From Alisma plantago-aquatica (taxonomy: Eukaryota; Streptophyta; Magnoliopsida; Alismatales; Alismataceae), in assembly GCA_963693085.1 (NCBI GenBank), contig OY856409.1, positions 662,003,591-662,067,590 of the forward strand: 64,000 bases of DNA, in the 5' to 3' direction. Made by a program: the position numbers and the translations under genes. Position 1 is the stretch's first letter. The number at the start of each line of letters is the position of its first letter. Below, one piece after another: positions 12,136-23,544 of the stretch. The notes below the pieces were generated by a model. The model worked only from the letters and a program-made list of their open reading frames with translations. It ran no database searches and had not been told where the DNA came from.

Positions 12136-12330
12136 ATGTTAAATGCTTGTATAACAAGTATAATGATTAATGGCCTTATAAGTCATGTGGTTAGTTGTTG
12201 CCTAATGAGAAGTGACAAGATGTTTGATGGCCTTGTGAGCCATGTGGTTAGTTGTTGCCTAGTGAGAGGTGACAAGATGTGTGATGGCCTTGTGACCCAT
12301 GAGAATACTTGTATAACAAGTGAAATGAAT
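12136..12330 (+). repeat. ~58-bp tandem repeat in LTR A
   Basis: Repeats of a unit with TGATGGCCTTGTGAGCCATG, GTTAGTTGTTGCCTAGTGAG and GTGACAAGATGT. It is the reverse complement of the 58-bp repeat in C LTRs (43268-43480), so it was present in the common ancestor of A and C. Confidence 0.75.
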
Positions 12331-13451
12331 ACCTTGGTCTGAGGACCTAGAGGTGATGGTTACATGTTAGAGAGGTAACAATGTTATGTGATGATCTAAG
12401 GGTTTGAATACCCAGATTCAGTAATCATGATAATGTAGACATGAGAATTCCCAGTAATGTGATAAGGGACTGAGATCCCAAGTATCATGTGTTTTAAATA
12501 TTTGAAAAAGTACGTGATAGATGTATTATACATTTCTTTGTAGCATTTGTCGTGATTAATAATGATAACTTGTTTGATGCTAAAAGAATGTTGTAATGCA
12601 AGTAATATATCACTAGAAACTATAAAATGTTGCCCTGACCATAGATCCATCAACGTTAGGATTTGCTGAATGGTGAAATGGGTTCCCCCGCGGCATAACC
12701 CGGAATGCATAATTTTGAGTATGTGGGGGCGTAAGTAATGACAGCCATGTGTGAGCCGATCCCCTTATGAGCCCGAGATGAATGGGGATTTAGCTATATG
12801 CCATATCTTGGCTCGAGTGCGACTTCGGTCGTAGACTCTTTGTTGAGCATGGTGGCTCGGAGTATGGTGCTTGTGTCGCCATGACTCAGTAATTTCATAA
12901 ACTGGGGACGATTGTTAGTAGATGTTTCCCCTAAGAGAGTGCAGTTGACGCTGTAGCTCTAAGCGTGGATGCCTACGTACCCTGGCACAACTTGTTAAGC
13001 AGTTGACATAATCCTGCTAGTGGTCTCGTACTGACCGAGACAAGTGAGGTCATGGCAACCGACTCTTCCATTGACCTTGTATGGTACCGACTTGTGAGAA
13101 GTTTGTGGTCGGTTGGAGATGACCGGGGTATGTTTCATCTCCTCAGGGCATAAGTGTGTTTGTAAAACATGTTCAGCCGCGTAGCATATCTGCTTAAGGA
13201 TCGAATGCGAGAAACATTATTTGATGCGCAATACAATTATACATCTTAGTGGATAGATGTTATTTATGTTTCTTAACATTCCTTGCAAAGAAGATAGATG
13301 ATTTATAACTCTACCATGGGTTGATGCAATGTTCTCATTAAGAAAGGAGATTATCTTATTTTGTTCATACAATGATTAATACTGCCTGTTAATATTAAAG
13401 AAGCTTTGTTCAGTTATAAATGCTAAATATATGATAATAATATGGTCGGCG

Positions 13452-13467
13452 GAGAGTTATATCTCTC
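13452..13467 (+). other. GAGAGTTATATCTCTC box of LTR A
   Basis: Imperfect inverted repeat shared with C (42098-42113, 49766-49781), E (25051-25066) and, less perfectly, D (near 61978). It is followed about 45 bp later by a T-run ending in AG, resembling a 3' splice site. Role unknown. Confidence 0.55.
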
Positions 13468-13973
13468 ACTGGGACAATTGTTTCACCCCGTGGGATCCAC
13501 ATTTTTTTAGGTGGATGTGCACGAGGCGATGGAAACCTTACTGCAGAGGAGAAACAACAGTTGAGGCAGCAGTGACAACTCAGGCTGAGTGTATTGTCTA
13601 TCATGTCTTGTAGATAGAAGTCCTATGTATCGTCTTTGTACTCTCAGGTCCTTGGATTTAGTACGTGTTTGTTTTATGAACAATCTGAGGTTTTGGCTAA
13701 CGTGCCTCGAGGTTTTATGCTGCTTTAGTATATGTGTTGATAAAGCAACTGTTATATGTCATCCTTGAGAAGAGATGATACAGTGTACGTACAATATGAA
13801 CAATGAAGTATATAAGGTTTTGGATTTTAATTTTTAGTGATACAATGTACGTTCTAGAAATGAATCTCTTTGTAAAATGGTTTTAATTTTTAGTGATTTT
13901 TTAATCCTCTATTTATGATTTATTCTGCTTAATTAATAATGATTTGTTTGTCGGGTTGGCGACTGTCATTTCA

Positions 13974-15320
13974 GTTTTAGTGTTGGGATAGTGATCATGC
14001 ATTCTTGTAGAGATGTGTAAAACTCAGGAGTCTCGAGCTTCTTGAAAGTTGTATTCTCCAGACCTCGGTTGATAGCAAAGAGGATAGAGTCCCAAAGAGT
14101 TAGTAAATTGATCTTCTTATCATCAAACCATGACGTGCACTTAAATTTCCAAATGCTCCAAAAAATAAGGGATGTAGGCATGAGAACAACCATCCTCGCA
14201 ATGTGTGAAGTTTTCTTGTTTGCAAATGCGGTTAAAAAATATTAGGTTGTCATAAGTCCAGTTGGTGTCCAAACAGAAAAAAAGGACAGCATCACTATGA
14301 AGAAAGAGATGATCGGCTGTCTCAATCATCGAAATGCTACAACAGTTACAAGATGTAGCGATCTAAATATGGCATATTATGACATTGTCGTCAATTGGAA
14401 TAGCTCCTTTTAAAATCTTCCAAATGATCACTTTTGCCTTAGGAGAAGTGTCGGAAGACCAACACCATGGTTTAGGATACATATCTGAAGTGTCATGATC
14501 AAGGATAACATTTGTTGTGACCTAAGGGAGAAAAAATCATCTACGATGGGATGCCAAGAAAGATGATCCAAATCATCAGAAATAGACACCCTAGATGTCT
14601 TGATCATCTTTATGCATTGTTCCAAGATAATTTGTGGAGTGTATTCAAATCCCATCAGTCATCTGATGCCCAAAAATCTGCAACCCAAATGTCAAGCAAA
14701 GCATCAAGTAGATTAATGGCGAAGTGGCTCAAACAGTGATCACACTATTTGTCGTGCCAAAAGGAGAGGAATCCTTTCCCCACTGTCCAAGTATTCCATA
14801 GAATGATCTCAGGAGAACTTCTTCATAATTTCTTCCAATAAGGGGAAGCAAAAGATATCATCCTAAGGTGTGTAGGGTGCATTCCATCATGGTTGAGGTA
14901 GGATGTGAGGTATTTCTATTTGCAAAATTGGGCCCATAAGGAGTTGCTTGTAAAAATCTCCCAACAAGCTTTAAAGCGGAAGGCCTTGGTGGTGACTGAA
15001 AGTGATGGAAGACCGAGACCACCTAGAGATTCTGAGTGGAAACCCTATCCCCTAACACCCATGCCCTTCTACTGTTGTTATCTCTAGCACTCTAGAGAAA
15101 AAATGACAACATGCTATCGATATTTTTGATGGCACCAACCAATGTATCAATGGCAGCCATACAATAGAGATTAATAGAAGAGAGGGTATGACAAATAAGA
15201 ATAACATGACCAGTGAATGAGATGATGTTTTCTTTCCAAACTAAAACTTTGAACTTGATTCTATCCAGAAAGAAGTCAAATTGATTGGGGTTTTTTTTTC
15301 TACCAATGATTAGGGGCATG
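13974..15320 (-). pseudogene. L1-type LINE ORF2, C-terminal part (broken)
   Basis: Minus-strand fragments in several frames resemble the region after RT in plant L1 ORF2. Just inside 15320 the frame reads PLIIGRKK and later WKENIISFTGHVILI, typical of the YLG(V/I)PL-WK...LS.AGR stretch. Near 14330 a Cys-rich piece is followed by ETADHLFLHSD, and near 14160 by WSIWKFKCTSWFD, both typical of the zinc-binding RT-associated domain. Frameshifts and stops make it non-functional. The 5' side continues at 18165 beyond solo LTR F; the 3' side is cut at 13973 by LTR A. Confidence 0.8.
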
Positions 15321-16016
15321 TGTAACATACTGAATCTTAGATGTAATCTCCATGTCACCCTTTTTCCCAAGTTTTCCTTTCATTTATTTCCTTAATGTCG
15401 TTCATGTTTAATTAGTGGAATTTATAGTGGTTTGGTGAAAATTTATTCATTATTTGTACCAACAAAAGGGTTTATGCACAAATACCACAGTGAAAGTCTA
15501 ATTAAGGACCTTATTTAGGTGTTCTAAACCTTAATATAACTTTTTTATGTATTTTGAAATCATAAAATGAGCCTAAGTTTCAAATTTGGTTCAATTTGAA
15601 TGTTGTTTATGCAAGTTATGCAATTTTAGGAACATTCTATACTTTTATGCAATTTACCCAATTGGTAGGTTTTCATTGCAAATTATCACATGCGTTATAA
15701 TCCTTAGATATTCCCTTACAATTATCGAGATTTTGAACCATGGATCACCTAATGGCACCTTGGTTTGAAGGTGTTTCTCTCCAAGGACATTTTAGGGATT
15801 ACCCTCTTTATAAATGAGCTTATCTTTCAAAGCTATCAACCAATGGGGTTATTTCTTTGTTTGCAGGATGGTGTGGATGGCCTATAAGTCTCCATGTGCT
15901 TTTAGGAATGACATTTGATATACAAGAAGTCTCTATGAGTTGTCCTCTTGCATGGCCATGAAGCCCTAGGCTAAGGACACATGGAAAGTCCCATATACAC
16001 CTCATGCTTGCCCCCT

Positions 16017-16027
16017 TATTTATAAAG
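16017..16027 (+). promoter_or_regulatory. Candidate TATA box of LTR F
   Basis: TATTTATAAAG about 700 bp into the LTR, downstream of a C-rich run. It is the best TATA match in the appropriate part of the LTR. Confidence 0.35.
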
Positions 16028-17548
16028 CCATGTCTACCCCTTCCCACCTCCCAATTCAACAACTCTTTCTCTCCTTCTATTTCCCCTAGCTTTGAGCATC
16101 ATTCCTACTCTATTTTTCCACAAAGGTGCTATCCTAAGGTAAAAGAGAGTGCTTACCTTGGTAAAGAAGGCTCCTAGGGTTCCAAATTTGCTCTATTTAG
16201 GGTTTCTAAAGTTCCTTCTTGGTGATTTCGACCAAAAATAGTAAGTTTCCTCCTTTCTTTCCCTGTTTTCATGTTTTTAATCTTCCTCCAACCTTCTTAC
16301 AGGTCAAAACCATGGCCTTCCATGGTGAAACCCCACCTAGAGCCTTAAACACCTCATCTCCATGTTCTTTTGCTAGGGGTTTTCACCTCTAAAGTGGAGA
16401 AGGTACTTCTTGCTCCAGATAGGAGCTTTGTTGGAGAAACCAACCTCTCTAGCTTGGGATTATTTCTGCTTGAACTTGTCCACCTTCCCTAGAGGTGAGT
16501 TTTGTTAACCCCCTTCTCATATATTGCTTACTACATGCTTAAAACTCATGCTTCTATGTTTAAAATCGATGATCTCTGTCTCTATTTACCATGTTCTTCT
16601 AAGGTTTTGGTTTCTTGCTGTTTTACCTTATCTAGAAGTTCTAGTTTGGTTACCTATGAAACTCCAACCCTGATATTGGGTCAAATGGTGTTTTCTCCCT
16701 CTCTTTGACTCTTCCTCTCTCTCGAAGATTTCTGACTTGTCATTTCCTGATTTGGTTCAAATTGAAAAATTCATATATTTTAATCCGCTTATCCAAATTT
16801 GACAAATAAATATGTTTTGAAATTCAAAAATTAATATCAATCTAATAAAAATATTTTCAAGATCTGATTTCATGGTTTGATGAAGGGTGATTTTTATAAA
16901 ATGAATTTAATGCATAAAATCCATAAAAAGTACATCTTAGTCGTCATAACTCCAAAATTAACATAAAAATATGTTTTCTTGATTAGGAGAACCTAATAAG
17001 TTCATTGGTGATATTTTCATAATATAAATCCGAGTTTGCTAAAAATTTCTAAAATTAGAGTTTCTATACATTAATGTGCATTATGCACTCTAATACATGT
17101 TAATACATTGAAAATAGGCAAAGAGGAACTTGGACTCAATTAAAGTGGTGAAAGTTAGTAATTGATATCAGTAAGAGAATTATGTGCATTCCTTACACCC
17201 TATGTTGGGATAATTGCAACCAAATCCAATATTTCCCTAATGAGGCTTTAATGAACCCTATTTCCTCTATTCATGATTCTTTTGTTAAATTGCCTCAAAA
17301 TCAGTAATGATATTCTTTTTCTTGGGTCTTGTACCCCACTGCTATATTTCAAATATATGATGCTTTTACATGCCATGATTTCTTTTCTAGCATGCTAATT
17401 TTATGGACAATTTAGCTATAGTAGTGGTACTTATGTACAACCACCCATATATAGGGCATGTATTAATTCACCCTGGGGAATGTCTTATTCTCCCCCATAA
17501 AAATATGTGTAGGTGACTAGGAATGTATTGATTCTCCCCTCACCTATA

Positions 17549-17575
17549 GGTTGAGGTCCGGTAGGTGCCTCAACC
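17549..17575 (+). other. Hairpin 1 in LTR F (best copy)
   Basis: Perfect 8-bp stem GGTTGAGG/CCTCAACC around the loop TCCGGTAGGTG. Repeated GGGAATGT...ATTCTCCCC units precede it, as in B LTRs. Confidence 0.6.
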
Positions 17576-17777
17576 CTACTTAGTTATTATAGTAAATATT
17601 AACCATGCATGCAAATCTTTTATTATTTTTCTTGATATGGCAAGCATGTATCTGATTATGCCTCATACTCTTAAAATCTTCATCTTATGATGAAACTAGC
17701 CTTTATTTACATGTTTTCTTTTCCTTGATATCGTATTCATATTTGTTGACACATACTTTGTTTTCCTTTCCCTCTTG

Positions 17778-17801
17778 TTGGATGTTTTCCCAACCACCCA
17801 G
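17778..17801 (+). other. Hairpin 2 in LTR F (imperfect)
   Basis: TTGGATG/CACCCAG with one G-U type pair and one mismatch; same position relative to hairpin 1 and the LTR end as in B and G. Confidence 0.4.
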
Positions 17802-18164
17802 GTTTAGATCAAGGTGTTGAACATGACCAAGGAGAACATAGCTTCTAACATGGACCTAGATCTTGGAGATGTTGCTTGGAGATAGAATCGAAGTAGTTTA
17901 GACTTCTCTCTACTTAGATCCTTATGTGTTATCATACAGGTAAACCCAGAAGGGATATTATGATGTACTTTTGTAATATTTTGTGAAAATTGAATATAGT
18001 CATTTGTTAAATTTTGCTGCTACACATTGGTTGTTTTGAATACCATTTATTAAAATCTGAAAATTTACACCTATTCCAACATACCTTTGAGTGTGTTCAG
18101 AATGGATGTTTTGTTAATTTTTTAGTAGGGAGTGGATCCCCCCTCTCAGGTCCCACTCCTTACA

Positions 18165-19350
18165 ACATGCCTAGATAAGTGAGCAAATCACCCAAGTGTT
18201 GTATATTAAGACTGTCAACAATCTCATGTATAGATGAAGGATCATTAGTGCCACACAAAAAATCCAGACTTGACTTTGCTAACCTCTTTTTCGAATGACA
18301 CCTCATAAGCATTAAAGATAGAGGTAATGTTCCACATTGATACTCTTGAGAAAAGAATACCAAGTGCTTGTGCTTTGCCTCTGGTCTTATAACTCATTAT
18401 AAGGTTTGTCTTTACGAACTTCTTGAACCTACATTCAAAGGGTTTCTTCAAACAGTATGAATAGAAATAGTGAAAAAGGATTGCCTTTCTAGAGTCCCCT
18501 CAGCATCTGAAAGAATCTAGTAGTGCAGTTGTTACGGGTCACACTCATCCAAGTGTTAGCAAAAAAGGATATGCAAAGGTCTATCGGCTCTAGAATTGTT
18601 CCAAATCTAAGAGGGACAATTTTCAAAAAGACAAGTTGACTTATTCATAGGCCTTGGACATGTCAAATTTAATTACCAAATTGGGATTGTTGATGTTGCC
18701 TCTATGAATATCATGCAGTAGTTCCTTAGCAAGATAGATATTGTGAGAAATATATTTGCCTCTTACCTAAGCACCTTCCACATCTGAAACCAGTCATGGA
18801 ATAAGATTCTACATATAATTACTAAGGACTCTAGCAAGGATCGTGAGAGAAAGTTCTTGATAGAGATGGGCCTGAAGTCCTTTGTGAGATCCAATGGGTG
18901 AGAAGATATTAGGATGAGAGTGACATGACAAAAAAAACTTTTATGGCATTATTTCCCTTTAATAAAGTGATATACTAACTGTCTCATGTCCTCCTTAATA
19001 ATATCCACCTTGTGATATAGAATTCAAGAGTAAAACCATCTGGCCCAGGATAGCATCCCTGGCCATTATCTTTTAAGTGCTATGTAATTCTTTAGTTGAG
19101 GGAGGAGCAATGTGGGTGAAGTTCTCATCACCTGAAATGGAGGGAAAAATATTGGCTAGAAATTTTTATCTTCATACCATGTTCTCTAGGTGGGATGATT
19201 GTAAAAGCACATGTAGTGGGATGTCGTAGAAGTGGCCATCCGTAGTGACTGTGTATAGGATCCTCTTCACCAATAAGAATTCAAGGGAAAACATGCCTTT
19301 TTCTTCTAGCTATGATCACCACATTATAGAACTTGGAATTTATTTCTCTA
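18165..19350 (-). pseudogene. L1-type LINE ORF2, reverse transcriptase region (broken)
   Basis: Minus strand. From upstream to downstream: KSKIKWLDDREINSKF (19.3-19.4 kb), the usual linker before L1 RT; ISHNIYLAKELLHDIHRG and NPNLVIKFDMSKAYE (about 18.64-18.77 kb), the RT fingers/palm block with the first catalytic Asp in FDMSKAY; then KSGFF and, at the LTR F junction, LGDLLTYLGM. The second catalytic motif (YADD/FADD type) is not recognisable, and several stops and frameshifts are present, so this is a dead copy. A non-LTR RT origin is clear from this motif order and differs from the Ty3 RT at 26 kb. Confidence 0.85.
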
Positions 19351-20440
19351 TCATCCAGCCATTTGATTTTAGATTTTAGTTTCATCAGCATCTCTTCATG
19401 GCTAAGAACTTCATCAAGTTCAATCTCAGGTGTGAGAAGGTTCTGCTCATCGTCATGATTCAGGTTATCATCAAAGGCTATATGCAAGGTGTGAACAATG
19501 CCTTCAAGGTCTTTCTTCCTCTATTGCACATTGCCAAACACTGTCTTGCTCCATTCTTTCAGTGCCTTTTTCATTTTTCATTTTGGAGTAGAATTTGAAT
19601 TACATGTCACCTACCCTGTCACAGTCCAACCTTCATCAATGATTTGCATACAGTCTTCATGTGTTAACCACATCTCTAGAAATTGGAAAGGTGATGGTTG
19701 TCTGTGATCAATGCTGAATAAATCCCTATCCAACCTCTCCCATGTTTAGAACAAGGAAATGACTAGAAACTCTATATCTAGTGAGATGAGTAACTAGAGT
19801 CATGGTTGTGCAATCTAGCCAGGCCTGGCTGAATAAGCCCCTATCCAACCTCTCCCATGTTTTTCAAGCAAGTTTTTGCCTATCCACCCAGGTAAATCTT
19901 CTACCTTCATGGACAATCTCAAACACATTAAGGTCAACTATCACATCATTAAAGTCCTTCATATCATAGAGATATGCCTCCTGCGGGCCTCTCTTGTCAT
20001 TGTAGTATCTAATGATATTGAAATCGCCCACGATTTCCCACACCTGATCCCCTATAATGCTTGATAAGTTGAGGAGTGATTGCTAAATATCCTTTCTGAA
20101 AGAGTCTAAACATTTTTCATAAACCATCTAAACAGAGGAAGAAGATCCCATATTTTCTTTGAGTTGAATAGTCAAATGTTGTTGATGTGCTAGAAAAACT
20201 CTAGGCTTATAGTGGAGCCAGTTTATGCCCACACTTTGTCACCTTCACAGCCGTTGTTTCTAGCTCAATCCAAACCAACAATGTCCATTATCTCCTTGAC
20301 CCTAATAGCATGAATAAAATGTTAAAAAATGGCCACTACAACATGGCGATGTTTATACATTGCTTGTCTAGGATTTCCCCATTTTATTATTACATTTTCC
20401 TCTTACATTCTAGATAATATGCTTGCGTGTTGATAACATG
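19351..20440 (-). pseudogene. L1-type LINE ORF2, apurinic endonuclease region (broken)
   Basis: Minus strand, N-terminal part of ORF2. NVRG-like sequence occurs near 20.4 kb (the usual WNVRG start). VGDFNIIRYYNDKRGPQE lies near 20.0 kb (20017-20031 encodes VGDFN), matching the GDFN catalytic block, and GRRFTWVD near 19.9 kb. The C-terminal SDH motif appears as SSH near 19.77 kb, so a key Asp seems lost. Stops interrupt the frame. In L1 elements this domain nicks target DNA to prime reverse transcription. Confidence 0.82.
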
Positions 20441-22450
20441 TGAAGAAAAAAAAATCCTAATTCAATCACTCAAAACTGCTTCAATGGTTTCTAGCTGCTC
20501 TGCCACCCTCTCTGAAATATCCCACCTTTAATTCAAAACATTCATTATAGTCTAGGTGGACCCTAGTCCTATCATCCCATTTGTCAGTAGCATCTTTGAG
20601 AAAAACTATGGATCTGCCTCTACAACAATAACATCTTAACCTACCTAGGGATCTCTTGTCAAATCTATACAACAACTTGGATCGGGTTTTGTTGGTAACT
20701 TTTCAGAATTTGGGTGATGATCTTGTACTTGGAAGAAATCCCATAAGTTCATGTTCACTAACAACCTCATGTTTCCATTCTGATCACGAACCAGTCAATT
20801 AGAAATTTTGTCATCAAAGGTATGCCTCAGATCAGTCAACTATGATGATCTCCTATGGCATCAACATTTTTGTATAGTGAGCATTTTGACAGAAGCACTT
20901 GGGGAAATTCTTAGGCTATGGCAGATTTGTCAACCATGAAGGCATCGAGAGGGATCAGTAGGTCTTTACCTGGCTTGGTGAGGATGACAGTCGGGCCCAC
21001 GATAGCTTCAACAGTATATGCAACAATAGTCAATTTGACACAGCAGTGGTTGTTGTATAAAGAAACTAGATGAATTGTGGGAGGTCTTCACTGAATGCTT
21101 CTAGCTGCGCTAGGATGTCTAACTCATCATATGACTGTCTTTTCTAGTTGGATACATGGAGGACTAAACCACAACAACTTGAAGGATTTCACAAACTGTA
21201 TTAGTATCTCAGCAAAGGATAGGGACATCTGCAATCCAAAATTGTGATGACTTTCTTGTAGCATCATTTCCCATTGCTTCCACCTAGCATAAGGACAAGG
21301 TATCTCTCTTGAATCTCACATACTTTTCATCGAAAATGTTTTCACTTCAATTTACTGAAGGGAAGGCAATTTTTTCTATATGTGAAGCAAAATGGTAGTA
21401 GTCAATTGAGTTTGGCCATATCTATTTGAGGAATGTATCTAACTCATTCCAATCTAGATATAACCTCCATGATATATCTATGGTAGATTTCAATGACTTC
21501 ACCTTGTTAATTTTGTATGTAAAAGGATTGAGAAAGGTGCTCAGGGATAGGCTGTGGAACGCACCTAGATGGAAATCCATGAGACCTCAGCTCTAAGGGT
21601 GGGCATATGGAATGAGATCTGGTGTCAGGGGGGATTATTTGGAGTCTCAAATTGGCATCTCTTAGCACTATGTCCACTCCTTAAGCATTTTTAGCACACT
21701 CTAGGCATGTTGCATTGGTTTAGACAATGCCCTTTCCCTAGACATCAGATGCATGTGTCTTTCAGGATATGAAACATCACAAGATTGTTATGGTAGAAAG
21801 GTTTATGTTGCTCTGCCTCCTAGGATGTTGTACAATTATAATCCCTTTTCCAATCGTCAGTGTCTGCACTATGTTACCATCATCGATGTGGTGAATCAAG
21901 AGGGGGGTAAAAAGGGAGGCAATGGGCCTGTGTAGAACCTCATAGATCTTCCTTTGAAAGGAATGGGTGATTCTCCACATGGGGTGCAAAACCCTTGTCG
22001 ACCGTGTCTTCACAAAATGGTGGGTGATCCCAGAGGGCCATCTCTTTATCCACTTTGACACTTAAACCAGAGACAAGATGACGAAACCTTCTTTTGACCA
22101 CCATGTGTCTCGTGCATGGAGAATGGGTCCTCAGTTGGTTGGTTGTCTTCATAATTCTTGAAAATGGTTTGAGAAGATACTCGTTCATGGTAGTGGCAAG
22201 GGCAGTGATGTCAGAGAGCTTACTTTGTCTAATCAAAATCAAACTATCATCCCTCTAAATCGAATACAAGATGTCTATGATCCTACTTTGTCCAGTCACA
22301 ATCGAAATATAAACAAATTGAAACTCATTTTCCAGATAATTGAGAGGGAAAAGCTAAAGCAGGGAATGATGGTAGACCTAAGAGGAAAGTGTCGGCAGAA
22401 TAATGTGCCACCAATCACAATAAAATTGCTGAAAATCACCAGACCCTAGC
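20441..22450 (-). pseudogene. L1-type LINE ORF1 region with two CCHC zinc knuckles (broken)
   Basis: Minus strand upstream of ORF2. Two adjacent CX2CX4HX4C knuckles can be read at about 21712-21753 (C..CLGKGHCLNQC) and 21655-21697 (C.KCLRSGHSAKRC), each with a stop inside the first CX2C. This is the typical nucleic-acid-binding end of the plant L1 ORF1 domain. Frames upstream (21777-22242) are open for 90-100 codons but show no motif I recognise. The 5' end of the LINE is set loosely at 22450. Confidence 0.65.
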
Positions 22451-22670
22451 CGATCAGATCACAACCTCAAAGTCCTAGTTTTTATCTATTAATAAGTGCA
22501 ATGTCATATTTGCTTGTGTAACGATCTATGGTGGTATTGCATTTGAATGGACTGGGACTTTTAGGTTCTTCCCTACCCCCAAGTATCTGTGTGATACACA
22601 AAAACTTGGAGATTCTCGTCATTGCCTTATGCATTTCCCCATGTCTTTGTCTTCTCTCCTATTCATCACA

Positions 22671-22910
22671 TATGTCCCTAACTCTAGACTCACATATGAA
22701 GTTCCGCACACAACCACTCATGATGCCTTCCTCCTTTTCCTGTACCTCCTACACCATCCTCGTCTTATCATCTCCCCATCATGTATGTCCCTAACTCTAG
22801 ACTCCCATAAGCTCCTTTCTTTCGCTTGTGCACTCAATTGCTCCCAATTCCTTTCACTTCTGCCCTCGGTCCTCATCTTCTCTTCTCTTTGTCATGTACG
22901 TTCCCTATAG
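22671..22910. repeat. Degenerate ~113-bp tandem repeat
   Basis: An identical 21-bp string occurs at 22671-22691 and 22784-22804 (113-bp offset), and a weaker third copy near 22896. All are preceded by CT-rich runs. This could be a subrepeated LINE 5'UTR. Confidence 0.55.
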
Positions 22911-23450
22911 ATTTTCTTTGTTTTCCCTTCCATCACCAGGTTACATGTGTATGTTCTTCTCCACAATTCCAATTTGGAAGCAAGCCTCAGTCTCTACATC
23001 TTTGTCTTCTCCATGTACTGTCATAATTTCAATCTATTGTGTCATTTCCAGACTTGCAGTCACACACAATCCAATTGACCTATACATTTTCCATCACACA
23101 TGGAAATCAATTGTTTGAAAAACCAAGAGGTTTTTATCAGGTGGAAAAGAAAAATAGAAAAGATAAATTGGATGTTGTTCGTTATCCTTTTTTATTATAC
23201 CCAATCATAGGATGGAAAAATAAACATCTTGTATTACACATGTACATCTGATCCTTTCCTTTTCACATCATAAGTCAATCCTTTACTATGAACAAAATAT
23301 ATCCTTAAAATTTATGATGACCCCATTTATCAATAGCATTTTAATGGAGCTTTCATTACTAAATATATTCCAATTTAGTACATGTTAGATACCAATTTTT
23401 GACTTATTATCCCAAACTATGGATTCCCAAAACCATGTCTCCACCCAAGG

Positions 23451-23544
23451 TACCCAAACATCGGGAACATGGTTAACCCCCATTAAAATCATGTTTCAAA
23501 ACAAAGTCTTGTAGCTTTGCTTCAACCATGTTCGTGTTTGGGTA
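23451..23544. repeat. MITE-like inverted repeat
   Basis: Arms TACCCAAACA..GGAACATGGTT (23451-23474) and AACCATGTTC.TGTTTGGGTA (23524-23544) are near-complementary, separated by about 50 bp. No convincing TSD is seen. It may be a small MITE, part of one, or a chance palindrome. Confidence 0.35.

Larger units (their letters stand above)
11217..13973 (+). mobile_element. LTR A, right segment and 3' end
   Basis: Continuation of LTR A after the G insertion. The final ~560 bp match the reverse complement of C LTRs (41598 onward): the GAGAGTTATATCTCTC box, GTGGGATCCAC, TTTTTTTAGGTGGATGTGCACGAGG, the TGTACTCTCAGGTC block, and an end near GACTGTCATTTCA, against the C end GACTGTCGTTACA. Downstream of 13973 is LINE sequence with no PBS, so this is an insertion into the LINE. 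The segment 12340-12440 resembles 47905-48010 inside element C. Short open frames here look incidental. Confidence 0.8.
15321..18164 (+). mobile_element. Solo LTR F inserted in LINE ORF2
   Basis: Starts TGTAACATACTGAATC and ends CCCACTCCTTACA; flanked by GCATG (15316-15320) and ACATG (18165-18169), a TSD with one mismatch. Removing it joins LINE codons TYLGM and PLIIG in the expected order. Start and end resemble the B and G LTRs, and the first ~450 bp also align with LTR D (for example 15590-15760 against 26930-27110). It carries a TATA-like box and hairpins 1 and 2. No PBS or PPT is adjacent, so it is solo, the usual result of LTR-LTR recombination. Confidence 0.85.

Noticed and set aside
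12136..12342. 68-codon plus-strand open frame in LTR A
   Set aside because: It spans the 58-bp tandem repeat and its peptide is itself repetitive; it is a by-product of the array.
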